Of a stretch of 64,000 nt of DNA, positions 25,443 through 39,000 are shown piece by piece. This stretch comes from Cliona cf. orientalis (Eukaryota; Porifera; Demospongiae; Clionaida; Clionaidae): the NCBI GenBank assembly GCA_963930775.1, contig CAWVNT010000209.1:124001-188000 (forward strand), given 5' to 3'. The first letter of the stretch is position 1, and each line of letters begins with the position of its first letter. A program made the translations under genes and the position numbers. The notes beneath the pieces are model-generated. The model searched no databases. It worked only from the letters and a program-made list of their open reading frames with translations, and was not told where the DNA came from.

Positions 25443-28400
25443 TATTTAAAAATTTATTGACCTGAAAGGCAATGCTCTGTCACAATATCAACTGATAAGC
25501 ACAGATTATATGTAAGTTGATTGGGAAAAAGGAAAAAATATAACCATTGTTATATGCAACCTCGTTCTCTGCTAAATGTTCATCCCAAATGCGTGCACAA
25601 CCACTTTTTGTCATCTTGTACCCATTATATCATTTCTAGCTTCATCAGTACTTTTCATCAACTAATAACTCGTTTTCAAAACCGTCTAGAGTGAACAATT
25701 TGCTTGAAAAGCTTATGAAAAGCCATTGTACAGCAGTGCTCAAACAAGTTTTGCTACAAGTAACTGTACTTTCTCAGATTGTTTTGTGTTGTGTATGAAA
25801 AAATACCACTATACTTATGTACAACTGAAATCTTTGGCTAATGTTATAAAAAATGAATATTTCTTTTGTATTATTATTCTATGAGAATATAATAATACTC
25901 TACAACAACAAACTAATATAAGGCAATGTAACACAAAATAATATTAATCAATATAAAAGGCACTAATTGTACATGATAAACACAAAAAAGCCTACTAACG
26001 AAAAAAAATGCAACTGAAACAAACCGTACATAAATTCTACTACATGACAAAAAAAAACGTGACCAGTTGTATGTACAAGTTAAACTAACCTAACAAAAAT
26101 AACCTGACAGCAAGAGGAGCCTTTTTTAAGGCAGCCACTGAATTCCACCTACGAAATGTATATCACATTTTCACTATTTACTTTCTACCTGCTCCCTGCA
26201 CTCACTGTATTGCTATTTTCAATACAGTGGCTGGCCTAACAAGGTTCCATGTACTTTGAAACGTTTCTGTTCTGTCAATGAGAACAAAATGGGTATGACT
26301 AATTGGACGAAATGAGTAAATGCTCCTACATTTAAATTAAAATTGAGTTACGATTAAATCTGAACTAGTTCAACAGCAGTCAAACTTTCAGACTCGTGTC
26401 AGAAGTTTGTATTAAGAAGGGAATGCTTACACAGGGAACTTGTTCAAATCTGTCTTTCAGCACACTTAGTTTAGACATGTACAAAAACCTAATAGGCTAC
26501 ACTTAACATGTAAACATTATGTACACTTTCTTTCAATATTACACAAACTGATTTCAAGTCAATTTTCTTTCATCATTGAATACTATTACTTGCGGGAAAA
26601 AAACGGTTCAAATTCAAGAGATCAACGTACATGTACTTTCCAGTTTATCAAAAAGGTAATTTGGATCTAGCTTCTGGTTCATAAAGATGAGATTTTCCTT
26701 CCTGTTTTCGCTATGCTAAGCGAGGAACATTTGATAAATTAATCTTGTGCTTCTTACAATTTTGTGGGGGCGTTAAAGTAAATACCAAGTTTTCACCACA
26801 AGTGGAACGTCGTCAAAATATGTTCAAAATACATTTAATCAAATATTTTATTGAGGTGAGCAATAATAATTTTATGTCTTTTCACTTCTGTTACTGACAG
26901 TATTTTTTGTGATTTTTCTCAACAATATCACACTCACGTATATTAACTTGCTTAACAGGTGCTCACAATTAATCTAAATTAGCGGTACTTGTGGTTAAGA
27001 ACATTTAAACTGAAAATACACAAGGGAATTTACAGGAAGCATGTTTAAGCATAAAAATTAAAACAAAGCACCCCGTGTGACTTCTTCGCTTTTGTAAGTT
27101 TTGCAATGAACCATGATAACCGGGATATAAGTGCTACTTAACAGATGAAACAACTTCTTAGAAATAACCGTTCATCGCGCATCCATCTGTCAACTAAAGA
27201 TGTGCCAACAGAAATTCTACTGCCGTCTTTATCTTTTTAATTTTTCTTACCCCGAGATACAATCATCTACATCGTGAAAGAATAGCGGGAAATTGGACTG
27301 CAGAGCAATGCATGGGAATAAGATCAACAGTCCAATCATTTTTGAAAGATTGAGTATTTTCATAGTGGAATCACTTTGTATAGCTTGGACCATAGTGTAG
27401 ACAAAAGTTTTAATTTTGACATTTTGTACAAACGGATGAGAGGGAGTGTTATACAGAATCACGGATTGTTTACTTTTCGGAGAACCTCTCCTCTTTCCAA
27501 ACAAACTATTTTCTGTACCTGCAACTAGATCTTCCAACTTACTTTCGATTTCTACTGATCTGATTTCCCACACGAAAAGAACGCCCTTTGAATTTATTCA
27601 ATTAGCCATACTTATTTCCAATCATGCTGCTCGCCACTTGCAGATTAATTAACGTTTGCATTCATAAATGCCCTCTGTACTATTGCATTGACTTACACAC
27701 AAAATGCCTAACTAGAATATTTAGTGACTATGGTACAAAAATGTAAAAACAGTTCAACAATTCAACTACAATCAACCTATGTGAATGTGGAAAGAAAACG
27801 ATATTAGCTTGAGAGTCAGCATTATGGAAAAATATTCAATTATTTAGCCTTATTTAAACCAAAAGTCATTTTAGTGAGTACGGAAATACCATTTAAAACA
27901 TTGCAGTTAAAACATTATCTTAATGGAGCTTCATATTAAACATCTTTAAGGTTCAATAGGGGTCTACATTGCAAAATCATGCCAGCAGGTAATAATAGAT
28001 CCTCAAAAAGAATGGCACGTTATGTTTTATTACTGCAAGTAAATCCCCATTTACAACAAAAAACGGTAAACATCACATTTGGACACATTTTGTTAAAATT
28101 ATTCTATACAGCACCATATAGATTTACCTTAATGTTATTCTCAAAAAAAAATTTTTTCACTGGTTGTATCTATCACAAAGATCAAGAATGGGGTGTGCCT
28201 AATTTCATCTTACGAAGTTGTCAATATTAAATCTGCAATTGCTGCATATCGTTCGTAAGACGCATACAACCTTGTTTCATCATTTACAAATAACATTATA
28301 GCAGTTGAGACAAGAGTACTAGGTAGTTCAGACTGTAACATATTAATCATGCGAGATGTACTTTTGCAGTTTGTTCCAATATTTCTGTGCAAGAAATGTT

Positions 28401-30019
28401 GTGAACGCAGTTCTTAAAAAGCTGTTGGCATTTTTTGTCCAAGCTCAAGCTTTGTAACTGGAAGCGTAAACAACGGAATGACCATCTAATACGATAATAC
28501 ATGTGCAAACTCCACAGCTACATCAGTGTCAGAAAATTTGAGCCCCGAACAAAGGTAACGTAGTTCCAATACTTTCAAAGTGTAATTTGATATTTTGTCC
28601 AGTAAAGTACACTCTTAACAATCAGTATAATTTTTAGTTTCTTAGTTCATTGTACACTTTCCAGTAGAGATTAACTAACAATTATTTTTAACTTTGTACC
28701 ATTTTACCCTGACTGACATTCAATGATGGGTAAGAAGCATCCTTCTCCTAAAGATGTCGAATTTTTCTTTCAGCTGCCATAATTGACGCATCTGCATTTT
28801 AATCGTTTCTGGTCATCGCATATTAGGGGAGCGGCGAAATTACTGAAATTCTAAATGCAGCCGATTGTCAGAGATCCATACTTATAATGTACAGTAAAAC
28901 TTGTCATATGGGGACAACCACTGTACTCCGGCAAGTGTCTTCTACACATCATTTCAGCCGCAGATGAGTAAATGTCTGCGTGTGAGAGTCCTAATTGCAC
29001 ACATAGGATTTCTGTTGGCATCCGTGTCCGCGTATGACCAGTTTTACTGTACAGCTGCTATTCACAGTTAAACGCGACAACCATTTTGGAATCACTGCGG
29101 GATCGGGATCGTTATGCAAGGTATATTTTCCGCACCAAAGAATCTCACTATTGTGGTCAACATTTCAAGAAATATTAACTTGTGGTATTTTCACAGCCAA
29201 GTGGAAAAGTAATAGGTACTTGCGATTTTGAAAATTCAACTTCCAAATTTTTGCGAACTAAACTTCACAAACGTTAACTTGGAAAATACTTCTTCTTGGG
29301 TATTCTTTAAAACAAGGCGACCGTTGAGGTGAGATTCTATTGTACTATTACATTACCGAGACAGATTATTGAGTCCAGATGCATGAATTATCATTTGCAC
29401 AACCAGTTCATTTCTTCGTTTAACCAAATGGTTAATTTACAACTGTACACGTTGAATACGTGAACGTCGCAACGTCTTTCGTCAGTGATATGTAAGGTGC
29501 AAAGGGAATGTAGTTTCTTTCTTTTTTTTTTAAACAAACTATTCCCTGCTTTACTTATTACATAGTGATATGCAACAATAATAAAGACGTCAAAGCAATG
29601 TGCGCTAACTCAAAAACTCAAGTAATATCATTTGAATTCTACAAAAAGTTTTGTGACCAACATCTACGATATCAATTGTACAAAAGCAAGTCATTAAATT
29701 TTTTCGTTTGTAATACTGTCTAAGATAATGCATATTACAACTTGGGTTAAGCACTTATCATTTAATGTTACATGTAACAGATCAAAGGCAACAGCTTACT
29801 ACACTGATGAATAATCTAAAATGGGTTCATTTGGATAGAGATACAGTGTATGGTCGCGTATCCATCTGTTTAGCCTAACACCTTACAGTAAATAAATGAG
29901 ATGATATTTAGTCCTTAACAATATATTGTAGTAACAGAGACCGTCTAAATATATGTAAATTCTTCTTTATAAAATATAATACAAATATACAAGAACAATG
30001 TCACGTTTCTTTCACTGTG
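25443..30019 (-). other. AT-rich unique DNA downstream of the FAM117 gene
   Basis: No repeat families, no convincing frames and no splice pairs are seen over 4.6 kb. That is unusual in this window. It may contain a long 3' UTR of the minus-strand FAM117 gene. Minus-strand AATAAA signals occur, for example, at 28026-28031, 26847-26852 and near 25450, but none can be chosen from sequence alone. Confidence 0.35.
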
Positions 30020-33000
30020 CTACTGTAATTCAAGTTCTGAACTACGCAGCACATTATTGTTATTATTATTGTTACTGGGACTACCGTTGCCATGGCCACT
30101 GAACGTAGCTGTGTAGTTGTTGTTACTTGGGGAATACGTTGGCGACCGGTTACCCTGGTGATCGGCGTAGCTGGGTGTTTTACCACTGGGTAGATCTCCG
30201 TAGCTCGAGGATCGGTTTAGCGGAAGTTCGGATGAGGCGACGTGGTGGTATGTTTTGGAGAGTGGACAGAATGCTGAGACGGTTGACGGGATTAGAGGTG
30301 TGCTTTCCTTCAGTAGTGGACAATACAACAGAGGTTCCTTCATCACGGGGACTCGTCTGAATAACAAAATAAAATGAACGATTTGGAATTTCTTTTGAAA
30401 ACCCCGTCACATTTTCACAACTATCAGAACCTGGGTCTAGCTTACAAAGAGTACTCTGAGACACACAGACGACTGTTCCAAGCAAACGAGTGTTTTCAAA
30501 CTACTTTCAATGAGTTTGATGAAATCTACCAAAAGTACCAAACTTATATGAAAAGCGAGATCAAAGAGATACTTACGTTATTTTAATTTAAACAAACAGA
30601 AAAGCAACTAAACATCCTGAAGTTTACGCTACATTTATATTTTTCAGTGTGTACACTGCTGCAGAAAGGCCTGTGTTATCATCTAATTGCTTAGGTGACC
30701 CAGGTTATCAGTATATCAATACTAAAACCAACAAACCTGGGCTCGTCGATGATCTTCACTTTCTCGCAACCATCTGGAGGTTCCCTTGCGAACGAGAATG
30801 TTTTGTTTGGTCTTGGACTTGGAGCGCACTTTTCCAACAAAGTGTTCATAGCTGAAAGGTGGTCCGGGGAGATGGTATCCATTTCCTCTCCATCAACTGC
30901 AAAAAGAAAGGCAAAGAAATAAATAAATTGTAACATAGGTCATTCTGAATAACCGCACCAGGAGATGTCCTATCCTCCACTGTTAGCGTTTTGAAGAACA
31001 GACTACTTTCATTTTCCATTATGCTGGCTCTCTCACAGATGTTAAATTTGGAAACAGAGTAAGACTGCTTGAAAATTAATTTGCGGTCATTCCAGCCAAA
31101 ATTTGGTCACTAGTTTAAGATTCAATAGAGAATGGGACATATGTATTTAAAAAGTTCAGCCATCTAAATTAAATGACAGCTTTCACTGTTCACAAAAGAA
31201 AACTTCTTACTATCTGTTCTGTCTTGTGAAAGGTCGTCTATCTTGTTTTCCCTGGAATCACATCGACTGGGCGGTCGGGGAGAACTGTCCATCTGGGCAC
31301 CACCAGGCATGATCGGAATCGTCGGACTGGTGGACGGAGGTCTGCTGCTGCCACTCCCACTGTCCGAACTATCAATTGAATAAATTTATTCCTTAAACAC
31401 AACCACGTAGTGGAAACATCTAGGTACATCATCAAACAGTCTTAATTACAAAGATCATAAGAACAGTGACAAATTAGGCACCGTGGCGATTCGAAAACAT
31501 TGTTAAGGTAATTTTTCACGGCTCCAACTTTAGAAATTTGTGAATTCTTTCAGCAACATCCACCAGCCAGTAAATGAGTAATCATGTCCCAAGTTCCCCA
31601 CTGAAATCAATGGTAATCTTTTCTCCCAAACTTCCAAACGTAGTGAAATTCTTCAATCATTGTCGTTGCTAGTTTCAAAATGTCGATATATCAGAAAAAC
31701 TTAAGTCTCCTTCAGCTTCGGATAAAAATTATCCCTGGTCCTGATTCACACTCATACGAAATGAAACTCGGTTCGTTAACAATATTTTAAATATTTTTAA
31801 AAAGTTTAAAATAGTCTAAATTACCTCAATCCAATCTCCTCGTTGAGACTAAGACTGTCTATGATTTGGGACGGCGTCTGTGTATCTACAGTTCGTGTGA
31901 TCGCTGCCGTATTGCTGTTGCCAAGGTTACCATTATGGTTACCATAGCTACTGCTGCCTATTTGTGTTAACTCCAGAACGGGCGCACGATGTCCATCTGG
32001 TGTTGGTTCCTGAACCTGAAGAGAAAATCTCAGGATATACAAATGAAACACTCCTCAAAAAAAAATTACATGTACACCAAGACTGGCCCTTTTCGCGTTT
32101 TTCAAGAAGAAAACTTTTCAAAGGTCCAATGGAGAAATAGTTCTCTTGAACTTTTAACACGACGTGCACTTATTGCATCTAACGTCGGTCACAAAGGTGA
32201 AAAAGTAATTTGTCTTGCTTTCGAAGCACAATACTTTGTAATAGTCTCAACATTTTTGGCATCTAGGTTGATACTTTTTTGTACTGAGAATGTCTCTGCG
32301 CATCCTGGAGGGATTATTAAACGAACTTTTCACAGAACAAAGAAAAGAATCATACTCTATGAAATTCCTTGTTGTTTCCTAAAGCTGTCTCAATTTCCTG
32401 TAAAAGAAAAGAGAATAGGTTATAAAGGTGGGCGTCTGAGTGCATCCGCGTCGTTGTTGACGTCATGAGATTGGCTGAATCTGAGTTCAACTACAACACT
32501 TGCGATAGACGCTGAGTTCATAAGAAAATTTAAAACAGATCCATTGAAGTACCAATGTGCCGTGCTTCACAGTTGTCTCCCGAAGAGGTTAAGGGAGACA
32601 TCAGACAAAAAGTAATGAAACCTCGAAGACAGAATTCTCCTCAATTTCAAAAATTACGCACTTATCTTATATATTTACTTTGTAAATGTTGTGAAAAATG
32701 GCCGTTTGTAGCCGGTGGTCTTGGACACAATACTACGCAAATACTAAATTACTAATAAATTATTTTAAACTTTTGGTAGCAAAAGAACGATGTTTGCAAT
32801 GTAGATGTTTTTGTCTCTCCCCAGCCGCCACCCCCACAATATAAAGTTCTCATGGACAACACGAGGGAAGGGTCACTGCCGAGGAGACTGCACGTGTATT
32901 ACTTGCCGCTTGTCTTTAATTACCGAAGACGTCCGTGTGTACGAGGAGAGGTAATTCTTTCAGACGTGTCTGTCCTTCTGGTCACGTGGGGGGGGGGGGG

Positions 33001-36000
33001 TAGGTTACATCCTGTCCTGGCCCTGTAGGTGTAAGTGGGGAGAGGGATGGATCACCTGGTAAGTGGTACCCACCAGACCAGACCAGGCTTAGCCAGGGGG
33101 TGGGTTACCTGGTCAGAGTACCCACCCCACCCCTCCACCAGCCCAGACCAGACCTAGTCCCAGTGGGAATGGGGTAACCTGGTCGCGGTCGACCAGACCA
33201 GACCTAGCCCCCTTCACTGACAGGACCAGACCTAGCTGGGGGAGGGGGTGGGTCATCTGGTCACGGTACCCCCCTCTACCCCAGCCAGGTCTGGTCCAGC
33301 ATGGTAAGGATGTGGGGCCGTGGTCGGTATAGCCTCGTGAGAGGCTGTCTTGCTGGGGTTTTTTTTGGGCGGGGAGGGGGGGTTGCCTCTACTTCCAATG
33401 TTTCTTTGGTAAGTCTGGTTGGCGGATAATTACAATTGTGCGTCTTGTTCGATAATCAAAACGTTACACATCCTGTGGTCGCTGATTGAAAAGATACCTT
33501 TACAATTTAATTACGAAAGTTTCAGTCTAGTCTTATCAACTGCAATACTTTCACGCTATTTCTAGGCAAAAGAAACCTAAATTTCCTTAACTTATTATTA
33601 TATTCTTGGTGAGAAGAATCTAATTTACTTTCTTGGGATTCTGTGTCGTCTTAATGAATGTCCAGAGGGAAAAATGCGGCGATCACACTGTTGAATGCAA
33701 TCTATGGTTGGTGACCTTCAGAAGGAATCTTATATGTCTAAAGATACAAGCCTGTGTGTTTGTCTGTGTATTTTTTAATGACACGACAAACATGGCAGGT
33801 GCTTGACGACATGACACCCCGAACGAAGAGGGAGCAGCCAGCCAGTGGTTTAAGAATACGGGATCTTAACAACCCTGGGGGTGTGACCGTGTTCTATTGC
33901 ACGCCGTACGCCTTAGTTTACATTTCGTACCGACCTGATTTAATCCTTCCACGCTGTTGCGTATCCGGATGGGACTGACGGTTTTTATAGAGTTATACGA
34001 GATGGGTATAGCTACAGCCTTGGTCTGTATGAAAGAGCCTCCAGCAGGTGTCGCACTGAAGAATGAGTGACTCGCCTGAAACATACACAACCCAATATAT
34101 TATAATGTATATCACAATGAAGGTTAAAACCCCCACGGGCATTCGAAGTTCAAAGGAGGGGTGTCAAATTATGGGAAAACTGTGTCTCAAATGATAAAAG
34201 GTTTACACAGTGAAACCTGTGTAAACATCAAACCACCCTGCACTACCACACAACAACTTTTGATTGCAACAGTGATTGTAAAATACAGGTCAAATAAACG
34301 TAATCTTCGACCTTCAGTCATGCAATACATTGGTCTTAAATAACATGTGGAGATCGCACTAACAACAGGTTTCACCAGGTACAATCCAGATCACATGGAA
34401 GATAAACAATGGAGAAGAAGAGTCTATTTACCTGAACTGGACTTGTGCGTTGTGTATTTGAAGTTTTTTCTTTCGTTTTTGCCAGACGAGCTTTTATAAT
34501 CTGAAATACACAACAGAGACGATTAGAAGATCATACATCTAAATCACTTGTCCTCTTTGATCTCACCGCGTTAAACACGTGTTAATAATCGTCATGGCTT
34601 CACGCTTTGTAGTCAATCCACACCCCTAATTTGAAAGCGATATGATTCGCTTCAAAATATCAACAAACTATAAGATTTCTTTATCCCATCGATTGAAAAG
34701 AAAGATTTCAACAAACATAGCGATGAAAACTACGTGGAGTATTGGAAGAAATGATAAGTTAACTGCTGACTGCAAAAAATGTCAGCCACTATCTTGTGAG
34801 ATTACATCAGTAATTTCGCAGGAACCCGAAACCTTCTTCGGTGTCTGAGAGATAAACAGCGATAATTTATACGATTTCATTAATTAAGCTTTGTTCACAC
34901 CAAACATAACCGAAGTCGACGTAATTGTTGCCAATTCACCTTTGTAATTTCGTGTAATGCGATGCTTCCATATTGCTTAACAACCGATTGAACTGATTAA
35001 ACTAAGATCAACAATATTCAAGAAGAAGGTAGCGTGGCCGAGCGGTCTAATATCAACGATTAAATGAAGATTCTTTTCACCTTCGCGTTAGGTCAGTGTG
35101 AAATGAAAACGCCCTGGTTTGTTTGAAATGTACCTCTTTGAGATTGTCGTTAGCACCACTGTTACCGACTGATGAGGAGCGCTTGTGCGATCCTCCCTTT
35201 TTCCGTCGTTTCTCTTCTAACAGATCCTCCCATTCCTCTGGAGTCTGTAAATACACGTTAGAATACAGATATTGAAGATTTAACTGTTGAGTGCAAAATA
35301 TTCTGTTGATGGTAAATTACGACGCAGTTATTTTGTATGAAAGATAGATCTTTGAAGAAGAAACACCGAAAGACATAAGATTTGCCATCGAAGATCGTTG
35401 GATTTAGTCATTTTAAAAAATTCTAAATTCCTGAATAAATCTATTTGAAACGCAAGTAAAACTGTGTTTCATGATTGTTAATATTTACCGACCACGTATG
35501 TAGTACGATGGAAGTTAATGTTTGCAGGCATGTGTCCTTCTCTTCACGGGGGGGGGGGGGGGGGGTAGGTATGTCCTGTCCAGGTCCTGTCTGGAGGAGG
35601 GGGGCTGAAGTCGGGGGGGGAAGGGGGTAGGGTACGTCCTGTCTGGGCAGGTCTCATCTATATACACACTAACCAAGTGAACCTACCCACCCCCCTGGCT
35701 AGGTCTTGTCTGCAGGGGGAGGCGGTGCCCTAATCAAGTGACCTCCCTCGCCCAGTCGGTATTGCCTCGTAATGGTAATGCGAGGCTTTCTTGTTACAAA
35801 ATGCTTTCAGAATACCACCACCCTCGCAATCAAGTTTACTCTGAAGGAGAAATATAGCGGAGCTTTAATCTGATGAAAGATAAAAAAGAGATGAAGGCCA
35901 TCCGTAACCAACACCGCTCCCGATTTACAATTTTAAATACCCAGAGTCAGGAATGAAAAGAAAGTTTACAGAAACTACAGCAGTTTGCAATCCACCATTA

Positions 36001-39000
36001 GTGTGATACACACGAACCTTAGACATTTCTACTACACTCAACGTCCATTCATCTGTCTAATCGTCCATCTTTATCTGGGCTACTATCATATGAATACTAT
36101 TGTAAAATATTCTTCACGTTTGTGAAAAAAAACCCCAACAAAAGCCTCCTTTTATCTACTTGAACTACACATTTTGAATATCAATATGTGAAGCGAGTTT
36201 AGCTTTACATAATAGAATTATTCATATGAATCCGAATACACAGAGATAAAACGTTTTTTCACATTGACGTTTGGTTTCATACTGCGGAGTGTAGGCTGAC
36301 TCGCCTATGTCATTACTGCATTAAAATTCATATATATTAAACATTAAATCATACACATCATGTATGTGTAATCCCTAGGAATTTTAATATCAATTCGGGC
36401 TTGAAAGACATGTTGTGCAGATCCATTCATCGAAAATTCAATTTTCATTCATTCAGCTATGTAATTCTGATCGTAACCAAAACGTCAGGAGTTTTGCAAA
36501 AACGTCATATGTTGTCCGTAATAAGTCTATTCACTTCTGTTCAACATGTTGAAGTAAACCGTAACGCTCATCATTCAGGCCTCTGAGATCATGTTATGCA
36601 ATAAGCTATTTGGTTTTTGACAAGTGGCATCTCTGACATGACTTAAATCTGCCTTGGTTCTTTGCAACAAATATCAAGGTTCGAACAGGAGTGTAGAATT
36701 CGAGCAGCTTCTTCTATACGTTAGCGGTTTTCTTTAGGGCTCTGCTACTTAACGCCTATTACACAGTGCTGCATAAAAACAAGTTTTTGTTTACTTTGTT
36801 ACCGCCAGCATCAGAAGGATGGGGAAGGTAATGTTTTCAGTCTGTTCACACCTGGAGGGGAGGGGTACCCATATCCCATAATGCTTTGCAACATTTCCCA
36901 GAATGCCATGGGGCAGACACCGGAGGGGGGGGTACCCTGCCAGGTCAAGCCGGGGGAGGGGGGGTTGGTTACCCTGCTGGGGGGGGGTTACCCTGCCAGG
37001 GAGGACCCTGCTGGAGGGGGGTACCCTGCTGGGGGGGTACCCTGCCAGGGGGGGATACCCTGCTGGGGGGTACCCAGGTAGGACAACAGAAGGAGTACTC
37101 AATACACGGTAGGCGGTATGCCTCTTGCGTTCACGCAGGAGGACTTTCTTGTTTATTTTTTGTTTTGGAAGGTTGTCATCGCCGAGTCTTTCCGGACCAG
37201 TAACGTAACAGTTCTAGTCACATGGCCAACCCCGACCCCACTTTGAACTTAACAACTTAAAACATTTGTTTGGGACCCGGACACTTCGGGGTCATCTTGA
37301 AGTACTTTGACCGTTACCAATGGGCCGCAGTCGATGTTTTCCTTCATATTTACCTTTTCAAGGCTCATTCACACAGTGCATCTGCCATTGGGTTAACTTT
37401 CTGTTTAAAATTACTACGAAGTCATAATGAAATGTGCGTTGAATAGGTGGCCCTTAACTGCAATTGCACCGTTGTAATCACAAACTATCTACCTGAACAC
37501 TTTCGCGAAGAGCAATGCAATTTACTTTTTCCGCCAGTCGCAGTCATTTTTCTTTGGCCGTTCTTTAATGGTACGTGTAGCTAGACCTATTGGAAATGTT
37601 CAGTCGATTTGCAATCTACTTTCAATTTGAACACGAAACAGTTTTCACACAATGCAAATTCTTCAACTAGTAACCAGTTACTAGACAAAATGCTCAACTT
37701 TTACTTGGCATGAAATCAAAACTGATCTGGTATCCCTGGAAATTGATCTTACTGTCAACGTTTCACACGTTCAAGCAATGATAATCTCGCGATCAAATTA
37801 AAAATTGGCCCCAATATATTGATTATGAGTTGAGTCAGTCTGGCTGAATATCTACATGGCATTTCTGAGTTTCGTCTACGATCAACATCCACGCTGATAA
37901 TGGTGTATTAATAAAAGCGAGTTTCTACTTGTAAATGTCTGGGTGAAAACGTGTCCCCGTGAGCCAATGTCGTTGCGTGCTGTGTGTTCCATCAGAGAGA
38001 ATAAATATCACGAGCCACGAAAATCAATTGTTCAACATTCATGCTAAGGATTTCTTGGATTTTATCCATAGTTAATGCAAATAACAAACATAGTGCTGGC
38101 AAACAGCCAGTGTCTTGTGAAAGAAATTGGGAATTATTCTCCCCTGTTTTCAAAGATTTTTGCAAAGGTAGTTTGGCCGTCAGCCGCGCACAATTATTAG
38201 GCTGGTCAAATACAGTTTAGTGACCAACGAAAAGGTTAAACTAACATAGGATTACGGACCCCTCAGTACCGTCCTCCCCTCTCCAAACCAACTGTAAAGT
38301 AAACCACCAATACTACTGACTCGAATCAGCTTATATTTACGTTTCTTATATTTGTTGGGACGTAAACATGAAAATAAAATAACAACTTCTGAAGATCTTC
38401 ACTGCAAAATATGTTTTCCTCCAAAGCGCTTGAGGTTTAGAAGGTTAATAGGTTTACGCACAAACTCTTTCGTTTATGCCAAATTAAAATACTTTAGACC
38501 GGTTAGTTATTTTCCAGACATTTGTAAATACCACGTTAGTATCGAATTCCAACATGGGAAAGATCTTCACGTTATCACTGCCAGGTGGAAATCGAACGGT
38601 ACTTTATATAAGATCTCTTGAATTCTGACCCCCCTCCCCGGCCCCCTTCCTTTATGCGGATCTCTCAAAATTGCTTCACACCCCCCCCCCCTCGCCAAAA
38701 ATGACTACATGAGTATATCTGAAAGTTGCTTTGTCGATTTAAAGAACCCCCCACCCCTGAAAAATCGGCCACATCAGGATCTTTGAAAGTTGCTTCACAG
38801 ATCCCACCCACCCCCTTAAAAAATTGGCCACATGAGGTTCTCTAAAAGTTGCTTTTTAGACTCCCCCCCCCCCCCCCCGAAAAATGGCTACATGAGGATC
38901 CCCAAAATTTGCCATGTAAAACATTAACTATTTTACTGTGAGGGCATCTTGAACAAGACAGCCTCGCATTAGCATGAGGCAATACCGACCACAGCCCCCC

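Noticed and set aside
30127-30360. Plus-strand frame over the last FAM117 exon
   Set aside because: The minus-strand frame carries the family motifs and correct splice phase; this is a shadow.
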